NCBI RefSeq assembly: GCF_001244545.1
Contig: NZ_LN852696.1
Location: 310,001 to 374,000, forward strand
From: Candidatus Stoquefichus sp. SB1
GTDB lineage: Bacteria; Bacillota_I; Bacilli_A; Erysipelotrichales; Coprobacillaceae
Direction: 5' to 3'
DNA length: 64,000 bases
In this document: one piece after another, positions 44,389 to 51,051 of the stretch
How the letters are laid out: every line of letters begins with the position of its first letter
Numbering within the stretch: position 1 is the stretch's first letter
Notes under the pieces: model-generated
What the model saw: only the letters and a program-made list of their open reading frames with translations
Told to the model about the DNA's origin: nothing
The model's database searches: none
Position numbers and translations under genes: made by a program

Positions 44389-45618
44389 CTAACCTAAGAA
44401 TGCCTCGTGTAATAACACTTGCGCTTTTTTGACATCATCTCTATCTATATAACATGAAATATTAATTTCACTACAAGATGTCATTTCAACATTAATATCA
44501 TTACTCATTAATGTATTGTAAACTTTTTGGAACATGCCTTTATTGTTTTTAATACCAACACCTATAACAGCAACTTTTCCAATATTGCCTCTAACAATTG
44601 TTTTTTGTGGTTTTAATATTTCTTTTAAGTCATTAATAACTTCCACAACACCTGGAACATCTTTATCATTGATGATTAAAGAAATATCCATTTTACCTCC
44701 ACCTACTAAAGCTTGATTAAAAACATTGACATTGACATTTGCTTCAGCAATTTTTTCAAAAAGTTGTCCAGCTCCATTGACTTTGGCATCAACACCAACT
44801 AGGGTAATACGAGCTTCGTTTTGTGAACCGGTAATTCCTGATATAATTAATTGATTTAAATGGTCTTTCATGATTTTCTCATCTCCTAACACATATGTTC
44901 CTTTACTCTCATCAAATGAACTTCTTGCATGAATAACGATATCATGTTTGGCAGCTAACTGCACACAACGATGATTAAGCACCTTGGCTCCATTTTTAGA
45001 TAATTCTAACATTTCAGCATAACTGATATAGTCCAATTTGATTGCATCTGGAACAATTCTTGGATCAGCAGTATAAATGCCGTTTACATCACTATAAATT
45101 TCAACTTCACTGGCATCAATCGCAACCCCTATTGCAACAGCAGAAAGATCACTGCCACCACGTCCTAAAGTTGTCACTTTTCCATTTTGTGAATAACCTT
45201 GAAAACCAGGACAGATAATGATATCTGCAGATTCTAGTTTTTCTTGAATATGATGACCTTCAACAGTTGTAATAGTTGCATTCATATGATGTGAATCTGT
45301 TTGAATACCTAATTCAGCATTTGTGACTGTTTCAACAGTGTAACCCATTTGAGCTAATTCACTTTTCACAACCAAAGTTGAAATCGTTTCACCAATACTT
45401 GTTAAACGATCAATTTCTTCATCTGTTAATTTATCAGTATTCACAATGGATAAAAGCGTATCTGTAGCATATGGATCGTCATAACGCCCCATAGCACTCA
45501 CTACAGCAACAACCTTATTTCCATTATTTAATTCACGAATAATGTTTCTATACATATGTTCACGTGTTTCTTTGCTACGTGTTGAGGTACCACCAAATTT
45601 TTGGACAATAATTTTCAT
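44389..45618 (-). CDS. lysC: Aspartate kinase
   Basis: A 409-residue kinase. It starts IIVQKFGGTSTRSKETRE, has the LGRGGSDLSAVAIGVAI nucleotide/aspartate site and two C-terminal ACT domains (from about 270) for allosteric control. It phosphorylates aspartate as the first step of the pathway. The start is one base after the hom stop. Which amino acid inhibits it cannot be read from sequence. Confidence 0.94.
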   Translation of the reverse strand: MKIIVQKFGGTSTRSKETREHMYRNIIRELNNGNKVVAVVSAMGRYDDPYATDTLLSIVNTDKLTDEEIDRLTSIGETISTLVVKSELAQMGYTVETVTNAELGIQTDSHHMNATITTVEGHHIQEKLESADIIICPGFQGYSQNGKVTTLGRGGSDLSAVAIGVAIDASEVEIYSDVNGIYTADPRIVPDAIKLDYISYAEMLELSKNGAKVLNHRCVQLAAKHDIVIHARSSFDESKGTYVLGDEKIMKDHLNQLIISGITGSQNEARITLVGVDAKVNGAGQLFEKIAEANVNVNVFNQALVGGGKMDISLIINDKDVPGVVEVINDLKEILKPQKTIVRGNIGKVAVIGVGIKNNKGMFQKVYNTLMSNDINVEMTSCSEINISCYIDRDDVKKAQVLLHEAFLG

Positions 45619-45619
45619 C

Positions 45620-46774
45620 TTAACCCCTCACTTTAAATAAGTTATATGTTTCACCCTGTAATTGATTTTCTAAATCAGCAAGTTCAATCTTGTTTGTAAT
45701 ATAGATATGGTCTTTATCTTGAGAGAAATAAGTTTCATAGTCAATATCTAAAGGATGATCACATCTTACATAATATTTAGATTCAGTTATTGGATAAACA
45801 TTTTCAATATATTGGTATTCATGTTTCCACATATCTTGTTTATGTGTTTTCATAATATCACTAACAACGGCACTAGCAGTTACATAACGACCTGCTCCTT
45901 TACCATAGAAAATAACATTTTCTAAATAGTTACATGTTATCTCTACTACATTATATGCCTGATTCACATTTGCAACAATGTCTTTTATACCAATTAAAGT
46001 AGGAGAAACATCAATTCCATAACCATCTTGTAATTTTTTTGCCTGAGCAATTAATTTAATACGATAACCAAGTTTTTTGGCATAATCCATATCCTTTTTT
46101 GTTACATTTCTAATACCAGTTGCCTGAATTTTATTGAAATCAAAGAATATTTCAAAAGCATTCATCGCAAGTATCTGAATTTTATGTGCTGCATCTATTC
46201 CATCTAAGTCTAAACTGGCATCAGCTTCAACAAAACCTAAACCATCAGCAATCGTTAATGCTTCATCAAAATCAAGATTATCTGTTTCCATTAATGTTAA
46301 GATAAAATTTGTTGTTCCATTTAAGATCCCTTCAATTTTTTCAATTTCATTGGCAATTAAATCTTCTTTAGCTGGTACAACTACAGGAATTCCTCCACCA
46401 ACAGATGCTTCATAATAAATCTTTGCATTATGCTGTGAAGCAGTTTCAAAGATTTCCTGACCATCATGAGCAATCAATGCTTTATTGGCAGTAACAACAT
46501 GTTTCCCTTTCTTTAAAGCCTCTAAAATAATTGTTTTAGCAATTGTTGTTCCACCAATTAATTCAACAATCACATCAACTTCATCATCATTAATGACTTC
46601 ATGAAAATCTTGAGTATAAATAATTCCATCTGGTAAAGTGACTTCATCTAAAGAACATCCATATTTAATTGTGACTTCTTCACCAATTTGTTTCTCTAAT
46701 CTTGCTTTTTGCTCAGTTAAGATTTCAACAACTCCAAATCCAACTGTTCCAAGACCAATAACACCTATTTTCAT
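45620..46774 (-). CDS. hom: Homoserine dehydrogenase, lacking a full ACT domain
   Basis: A 384-residue enzyme: IGLGTVGFGVVEIL NAD(P) motif, VTANKALIAHDG, GGGIPVVVPAKEDL and ILNGTTNFILTLME, then the catalytic EADASLDLDGIDAAHK. Usual Gram-positive Hom proteins run to about 430 residues with a C-terminal ACT domain; here only about 65 poorly conserved residues follow the catalytic part. Threonine feedback may therefore be lost or moved to the leader attenuator upstream. It makes homoserine for threonine and methionine. Confidence 0.92.
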   Translation of the reverse strand: MKIGVIGLGTVGFGVVEILTEQKARLEKQIGEEVTIKYGCSLDEVTLPDGIIYTQDFHEVINDDEVDVIVELIGGTTIAKTIILEALKKGKHVVTANKALIAHDGQEIFETASQHNAKIYYEASVGGGIPVVVPAKEDLIANEIEKIEGILNGTTNFILTLMETDNLDFDEALTIADGLGFVEADASLDLDGIDAAHKIQILAMNAFEIFFDFNKIQATGIRNVTKKDMDYAKKLGYRIKLIAQAKKLQDGYGIDVSPTLIGIKDIVANVNQAYNVVEITCNYLENVIFYGKGAGRYVTASAVVSDIMKTHKQDMWKHEYQYIENVYPITESKYYVRCDHPLDIDYETYFSQDKDHIYITNKIELADLENQLQGETYNLFKVRG

Positions 46775-46791
46775 ACGACTCCCCCTCTAAT

Positions 46792-46822
46792 AAAAAAAGC
46801 CTCATTATTTTAATGAGGCTTT
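46792..46822 (-). terminator. Attenuator hairpin before hom
   Basis: On the minus strand AAAGCCTCATT (46822-46812) pairs with AATGAGGCTTT (46806-46796) around 5 nt and runs into TTTTTTT, only about 18 bases before the hom start codon. It lies between the operon promoter and the first gene and downstream of a leader peptide, the standard layout of transcription attenuation. Confidence 0.85.
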
Positions 46823-46860
46823 CTTGATTTTCAAAATATACAAATAAAGACAGTCTCTTA

Positions 46861-46914
46861 TTAACAATTCAAAAAACACATTATGGTTTTGGAAATGTTA
46901 ATAGTTATCATCAT
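46861..46914 (-). CDS. Leader peptide of the hom-lysC-asd operon
   Basis: A 17-residue ORF with an ideal AAGGAGG ribosome site eight bases upstream. The peptide MMITINISKTIMCFLNC has 12 of 17 residues from the aspartate family (Met, Ile, Thr, Asn, Lys), including the run ITINI. Ribosome stalling at scarce Thr, Ile or Met codons would free the downstream attenuator, as in E. coli thrL. The peptide itself is not expected to function. Confidence 0.75.
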   Translation of the reverse strand: MMITINISKTIMCFLNC

Positions 46915-46942
46915 TAAGACGTCCTCCTTCGTTATTGCATTG

Positions 46943-46971
46943 ATAATAGCATTTTTGTATACATTTGTCAA
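46943..46971 (-). promoter_or_regulatory. Promoter of the hom-lysC-asd operon
   Basis: On the minus strand TTGACA (46971-46966), 17 bp and TATTAT (46948-46943) form a near-consensus sigma-A promoter, placing the start of transcription about 20 bp before the leader peptide ribosome site. The AT-rich DNA at 46972-47102 holds no gene. Confidence 0.88.
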
Positions 46972-47102
46972 TTTTTTAATAAATAATTTTTGATATAATC
47001 AAAAACAAAGGATAAACTTTTGGAAAATAACAAAAATATATTTATTTTTATAAAAATATTTCGATATACAAATAATAATCTATCCTTATTATATCTAAAA
47101 GT

Positions 47103-47864
47103 CTATTGACTCTCAATGTCTTTTATACAATCAGCAAGTGTTTCAACAATTGTTTTGGCATGTTTTTGGACTTGAGAAGGGGCATATGTAAATGAATAAC
47201 CATTTTCAATGACATCTAACATTGGTAAATCATTCCATGAATCTCCAATTCCATAAATATCTTTGATATCCAATTGAAAATAATCTTGAATAATCTTTAT
47301 GCCATTTCCTTTAGAACATCCTTTCGCAACTAAATCTATATGTTGATTATTTTGATAAGCTTCAATAACATCTCCATATTTTTGATGAATCAATTCTGTA
47401 GCAACTTTAGCTTTGTCTAATTCATCATATGCATAATGAAATGAAAATGCACTGACTGTTTTGGTGTTGAGTTCATCTATGGAATCAAGATAAACACCAT
47501 GAAAATCATGCTTTTTTGTTTTATAAACTTTATACATGACATCCTGATAGACAATTGTCATATCTTTTTTGTTGAGAAATTGATAAATTTCCTTTACGAG
47601 TGATAAAGGAATTTGTTTTTCAAAAATCACTTCTCTATCCTTATTTAATATAAGACCACCACTTAAGAGAATATAAAAATCATGTTCGAGTGCATATGGT
47701 TGGCTAGGAGCAATAATGCCATGTAAACACCTTCCTGTACAAACACCAAAGTAATTTCCTTGCTGTTGAAATTCTTTGATTGCTGTCACATCTTTATCTT
47801 TCATATGATCATCAAACCATAATGTATTATCAAAATCACTTGCTAATAATTTCATACTTTTCAC
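47103..47864 (-). CDS. HAD-superfamily hydrolase, Cof type
   Basis: A 253-residue phosphatase with the HAD nucleophile motif LASDFDNTLWFDD, motif III lysine in DLVAKGCSKGNGIK and motif IV GIGDSWNDLPMLD. The large C2 cap domain places it in the Cof/YidA group that dephosphorylates sugars or cofactors. It stands alone with a promoter at about 47890-47920 (TTGTTC, 18 bp, TATAAT on the minus strand). Confidence 0.9.
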   Translation of the reverse strand: MKSMKLLASDFDNTLWFDDHMKDKDVTAIKEFQQQGNYFGVCTGRCLHGIIAPSQPYALEHDFYILLSGGLILNKDREVIFEKQIPLSLVKEIYQFLNKKDMTIVYQDVMYKVYKTKKHDFHGVYLDSIDELNTKTVSAFSFHYAYDELDKAKVATELIHQKYGDVIEAYQNNQHIDLVAKGCSKGNGIKIIQDYFQLDIKDIYGIGDSWNDLPMLDVIENGYSFTYAPSQVQKHAKTIVETLADCIKDIESQ

Positions 47865-47970
47865 CTCTATCGTTTATTATAAACAAATTCATATCAAAAG
47901 AACAATCATTTCTTATTTAGAAAATGAAAAGATATGTTATAATATCTCAAATATAGAAGGAGGGGAAACG

Positions 47971-48528
47971 ATGAAAGCAACGATTGAAACAAAACGTTTG
48001 GTACTGAGAAATTTTCAATTATCAGATGCTAAGAGTATGTTTGATTCTTATTGCCATAGTGAAAGGATTACACGTTATTTAACTTGGTATCCTCATGGAA
48101 ATGTAGAAGCAACAAAAGAATTTATTACGACTATCCAATTGCCTCACATTGAAATGGATAATGCTCTTGATTTAGCAATCACTTTAAAAGGTGAAGATCA
48201 AGTGATTGGGAGTATTGGTACAGTCAATGATTTTTTGCAAGACGATTATGCTGAGATTGGATATGTGATTGGGGAAAAATATTGGAATCAAGGATATATG
48301 AGTGAGGCGTTTGAAGCAGTGATTGCATTTTTATTTACACACACACCTGTCACAAGAATAAAAGCTATTCATCATCTAGAAAATCAGGCATCAGGAAGAG
48401 TTATGCAAAAGTGTGGAATGAAATATACAGGTGAGGTTTTTGTAAAACAGAAAATCGATAAAGAAGATCTGGTCAAATGTGCATGTTATACTCTTGAAAA
48501 AGCAGATTGGTTAAAACAAAATGCATAA
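47971..48528 (+). CDS. GNAT acetyltransferase, RimJ/RimL-like
   Basis: A 185-residue protein starting KATIETKRLVLRNFQLSDAK, the usual RimJ-type opening, with EIGYVIGEKYWNQGYMSEAF for acetyl-CoA binding and NQASGRVMQKCGMKYTGE. It would acetylate a ribosomal protein N-terminus or a small molecule. The ribosome site is AAGGAGGGG. It overlaps the next gene by 8 bases. Confidence 0.88.
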   Translation: MKATIETKRLVLRNFQLSDAKSMFDSYCHSERITRYLTWYPHGNVEATKEFITTIQLPHIEMDNALDLAITLKGEDQVIGSIGTVNDFLQDDYAEIGYVIGEKYWNQGYMSEAFEAVIAFLFTHTPVTRIKAIHHLENQASGRVMQKCGMKYTGEVFVKQKIDKEDLVKCACYTLEKADWLKQNA

Positions 48529-49207
48529 GTTAGATTATATTAATGATATAGATATGTTAGAGCCGATGAGATTAAATCAAGCTCAAATTCTTTATCAGGA
48601 TGAGGATGGGATTATTTTCCATGAGTTAAGAAGTGGTGTATGTATGATTTCTATGACCAATGTTTTGAAATTTAAGACACTTTATAAGCAATTGAGGTTG
48701 GAGCAGTATCAACTATTTGATGTGAAACAAAAGGAAATTGTTGATATTTTGATAAATGATTATCATCGGACATTTCTCTTTGCATGTTATCAAGCTGTTT
48801 ATCAACAACAAGTTCATATACCTATCACATATCCACCTTATGTATCTATTGATTTATTAACGCCTGAACATTCGCAGATTATAAAGGAAACTTATGAGCA
48901 TAGCGATGAATCAGCATATATTGATGAACTTATAGAAAAGAAGCATTTATGGGGACTCTTTGAAAAGAATGAGTTAGCAGGTTTTATTGGTATTCATAGT
49001 GAAGGAAGTATGGGGCTGTTAGAAGTGCTTCCAGCCTATCAAAGAAAAGGCTATGCAACAATGTTAGAAAGTTATCTTATCAATTATTTTTTAGATCAGG
49101 GATGGGTTGCTTATTGTCAAGTTATTGAAAATAATCAAGCTTCTTTACAACTACAAAAGAAGCTTGGATTGACAATATCTCAAAATGTTTCTTTTTGGAT
49201 GTTTTAA
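48521..49207 (+). CDS. GNAT-domain protein
   Basis: A 228-residue protein. The first 110 residues are a GNAT-like N-terminal half without clear motifs (FHELRSGVCMISMTN). The C-terminal half is a recognisable acetyltransferase: GFIGIHSEGSMGLLEVLPAY, QRKGYATMLESYLI and NNQASLQLQKKLGL. It is translationally coupled to the RimJ-like gene. The substrate is unknown. Confidence 0.82.
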   Translation: MHKLDYINDIDMLEPMRLNQAQILYQDEDGIIFHELRSGVCMISMTNVLKFKTLYKQLRLEQYQLFDVKQKEIVDILINDYHRTFLFACYQAVYQQQVHIPITYPPYVSIDLLTPEHSQIIKETYEHSDESAYIDELIEKKHLWGLFEKNELAGFIGIHSEGSMGLLEVLPAYQRKGYATMLESYLINYFLDQGWVAYCQVIENNQASLQLQKKLGLTISQNVSFWMF

Positions 49208-49228
49208 AAAAATCAACTTTTGGAATAC

Positions 49229-49257
49229 TTGAAATATCATCCTATCTATGCTAAGAT
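49229..49257 (+). promoter_or_regulatory. Promoter of the antitoxin RNA
   Basis: TTGAAA (49229-49234), 17 bp and TAAGAT (49252-49257) form a good sigma-A promoter with no protein-coding ORF behind it. Transcription would begin near 49264 and end at the shared terminator about 70 nt later. Confidence 0.75.
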
Positions 49258-49263
49258 ATGGAT

Positions 49264-49332
49264 GAAAGATATAAGTATCGAGAACATTGTTCTCAAACGA
49301 AAAGTCAAGGAAGGCGATCCTTGACTTTTCTG
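49264..49332 (+). ncRNA. Antitoxin RNA of an Fst/par-like type I system
   Basis: The predicted RNA of about 70 nt contains AAAGATATAAGTATC (49265-49279) and GAACATTGTTCTC (49282-49294). The same elements recur as direct repeats at 49412-49426 and 49432-49444 in the convergent toxin gene, which is read from the other strand. The two RNAs are therefore complementary over about 28 nt covering the toxin start codon, and share the terminator. This is the architecture of the pAD1 par RNA I/RNA II pair. Confidence 0.75.
49299..49330. terminator. Shared bidirectional terminator of toxin and antitoxin RNAs
   Basis: GAAAAGTCAAGGA (49299-49311) and TCCTTGACTTTTC (49318-49330) are exact complements with a 6-nt loop. 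The stem ends in A/T runs on both strands, so convergent transcripts both stop here. Confidence 0.88.
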
Positions 49333-49341
49333 TGCTTATTA

Positions 49342-49437
49342 TCAGTCATGTAAACTATCAAGCCACTTGCAAATATAATATGTTATGATACCTGCTACGA
49401 TAGATACACTCAAAGATATAAATATCTCAATGAACAT
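49342..49437 (-). CDS. Fst-like type I toxin, 31 residues
   Basis: A 31-residue peptide with a single hydrophobic helix (MFIEIFISLSVSIVAGIITY) and a WLD motif near the polar tail (ICKWLDSLHD), as in Fst/Ldr membrane toxins. A strong GGGAGGTG ribosome site lies six bases before the ATG. The promoter on the minus strand has an extended -10, TGATATAAT (about 49485-49477). An inverted repeat ATGACA/TGTCAT in the 5' leader could restrain translation. It would damage the membrane if its antitoxin RNA were lost. Confidence 0.78.
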   Translation of the reverse strand: MFIEIFISLSVSIVAGIITYYICKWLDSLHD

Positions 49438-49523
49438 TGTTCTCACCTCCCTTAACAGGAAAATGACAACAATGTCATTATATCATGCAAAAGACTGTAT
49501 AAAGTCTCAAATTTGTCTCAAAA

Positions 49524-50213
49524 TTAGTTACCTACACCAAAATCAGTTGGATCATATAGAAAATCATAACCTGTATCTTCAATAAGATAATGATATTTAT
49601 GCATAAACCAGTTAATCAATGCATCATCTCTTTTGACAGATGTAGAATTGTTACGATAAATACTAATTGTTCCATGTTCAAAAAAGTGTGTCAGTATATC
49701 CATATCTTTTATAATCATTTCTTTGGTTTGTCCTTGAATACCGACCATTAAACATGGTGAATCAAAGTATTGCTTTAATTCCTGAATTGATTGAAATGTT
49801 GCATTTTTATTTAAATAACCATTTCTAAATTCATCATCAAAAGTTTCAACCCCAATTTTAACAATTGTTTTGATTCCAAAAAAATCTCTTATTTCCTGAA
49901 TGCGTTTATGATAAATCCAATGACTTTCAATGAATAAAGTATGAATATGTTTCTTATCAATAATTTCTTTGATTTTTAATAATGTATCTTTAGGTAATTC
50001 AAAAATACTTGCTGAATCAATAACTTCTAAAACACCATATTCACCTGTTATTAAATCCAGGACTTGATTGTTGATATCAATCATTTCTTTTGTACAGGTT
50101 GAGTTATCTTCAATATAATCACAAAATGTACATTTTGACCAAAGACATGGTCTTGCTTTTAAGAGAACGATTTCTCTTTTTGTTTTGTTTGTAATGTGGC
50201 TGTATCTTTCCAT
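49524..50213 (-). CDS. Radical SAM-like enzyme, candidate queuine lyase (QueL-like)
   Basis: A 229-residue protein from the ATG at 50213 (GGGGGA upstream). The likely cluster cysteines are in ARPCLWSKCTFCDYIED, spaced CX4CX2C rather than the usual CX3CX2C. The following barrel strands include VLEVIDSASIFELP, FIESHWIYHKRI and VKIGVETFDDEFRNGY. It is co-transcribed with a preQ1-riboswitch-controlled S component. In Clostridioides difficile a radical SAM enzyme in the same setting, QueL, turns queuine into preQ1. That assignment here is inference from context. Confidence 0.6.
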   Translation of the reverse strand: MERYSHITNKTKREIVLLKARPCLWSKCTFCDYIEDNSTCTKEMIDINNQVLDLITGEYGVLEVIDSASIFELPKDTLLKIKEIIDKKHIHTLFIESHWIYHKRIQEIRDFFGIKTIVKIGVETFDDEFRNGYLNKNATFQSIQELKQYFDSPCLMVGIQGQTKEMIIKDMDILTHFFEHGTISIYRNNSTSVKRDDALINWFMHKYHYLIEDTGYDFLYDPTDFGVGN

Positions 50214-50758
50214 GCTATCCCCCATTTCTCCATTAAGTTTCCTCTTTCAATAATCAAACGTGTCAAATACACAGCAAGCAGTTTATCTGTATAGTCAGTT
50301 AATATTTGAACAACAAATATACTCACAACAAGATTTAATCCAAGGTTATGAAATAAAAAGACAAAGGCACTGCTACTGCCAGCAGTCAATCCGCCAAAAA
50401 GATAAGCTGTTATCATGGCACTTGCGATTGAGGTTGGAATACCAACGAGTAGACTTCCAATTGGTGTCTTTTTCCCTTGTAACCAAGCGGTGTGATAAAG
50501 GATGCCTGCAAAAAATCCCGTCAGCAATTGGACAGGAGCATAATAAAAGGAATAGATGTCGAAAGTGAAACCACTTGTCAAACTTCCTAAAACACCTGTT
50601 AACATGGCATATTTTGGACCAAGTAATCCAGCAACCAAAATCGTGCCAATAGAATCCATATAAAATGGAATAGAGAATGTCATGGCTATCAATGCGCCAA
50701 TCACATTCAAAGTGATTCCAATGGTCATAACCATTTGAATCTTTGTTTTCTTTTTCAT
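50159..50758 (-). CDS. ECF transporter S component under preQ1 control (QrtT-like)
   Basis: A 199-residue membrane protein with about five or six segments (VMTIGITLNVIGALIAMTFS, ILVAGLLGPKYAMLTGVLGS, LLTGFFAGILYHTAW). The pattern fits S components of energy-coupling-factor transporters, which bind a vitamin-like ligand and dock onto a shared EcfA-T module. The preQ1 riboswitch in its leader points to a queuosine precursor (queuine, Q or preQ1). Its 3' end overlaps the radical SAM gene by about 55 bases. Confidence 0.72.
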   Translation of the reverse strand: MKKKTKIQMVMTIGITLNVIGALIAMTFSIPFYMDSIGTILVAGLLGPKYAMLTGVLGSLTSGFTFDIYSFYYAPVQLLTGFFAGILYHTAWLQGKKTPIGSLLVGIPTSIASAMITAYLFGGLTAGSSSAFVFLFHNLGLNLVVSIFVVQILTDYTDKLLAVYLTRLIIERGNLMEKWGIAWKDTATLQTKQKEKSFS

Positions 50759-50800
50759 ATTCAGTTTTCCTTTCTTCTAAAGTACAGTTAGAAGCCAGAC

Positions 50801-50829
50801 AAAAAAAGATGGACGAGCCATCTTTTTTA
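50801..50829 (-). terminator. Terminator of the preQ1 riboswitch expression platform
   Basis: On the minus strand AAAAAAGATGG (50829-50819) pairs with CCATCTTTTTTT (50812-50801) around six bases. It lies immediately after the aptamer and 40 bp before the gene, so ligand binding can switch transcription off. Confidence 0.85.
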
Positions 50830-50831
50830 TG

Positions 50832-50872
50832 TCCTTAGTTTTTTATACTGGGTTTGGCTCTCGAACCAGTGT
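50832..50872 (-). ncRNA. preQ1-I riboswitch
   Basis: The minus-strand sequence has P1 ACTGG/CCAGT, a C-rich loop and the diagnostic A-rich tail AAAAAACTAAGG, which folds back as an H-type pseudoknot around preQ1. The aptamer is about 40 nt. A promoter with TTGCGA (50907-50902), 17 bp and TATTCT (50884-50879) starts the transcript just before it. It controls the ECF S component and radical SAM genes. Confidence 0.88.
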
Positions 50873-50949
50873 ATCAATAGAATAACATACATTTTTACGA
50901 ATCGCAATTCTTTTTCTGTTAACTATAACTATGAGATATGAGAATTGCA

Positions 50950-50968
50950 TTGCACTAGGTTAGTGCAA
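50950..50968 (+). promoter_or_regulatory. Regulon operator 1 (upstream of the PRD regulator gene)
   Basis: TTGCACTAGGTTAGTGCAA is a 19-bp palindrome ending 9 bp before the -35 box TTGAGA (50978-50983; 17 bp; TATGAT 51001-51006). The same element with the same 9-bp gap occurs before the alcohol dehydrogenase and PTS operons. Its position suits an activator touching sigma or the RNA polymerase alpha subunit. Confidence 0.8.
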
Positions 50969-51051
50969 ATTAATGTTTTGAGAGTATACAAACAAGATGT
51001 TATGATATATGTAGTTAAATTATAAAAAATATGTCGAAAGGAGGAAGAAGA

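Noticed and set aside
49280-49294. LexA box in GAGAACATTGTTCTC
   Set aside because: The GAAC-GTTC spacing is 3 rather than the usual 4 bases, and the element is explained by the toxin-antitoxin direct repeats.
49385-49585. Plus-strand ORF of 66 residues
   Set aside because: It overlaps the Fst-like toxin gene and the radical SAM gene antisense and lacks a ribosome site.
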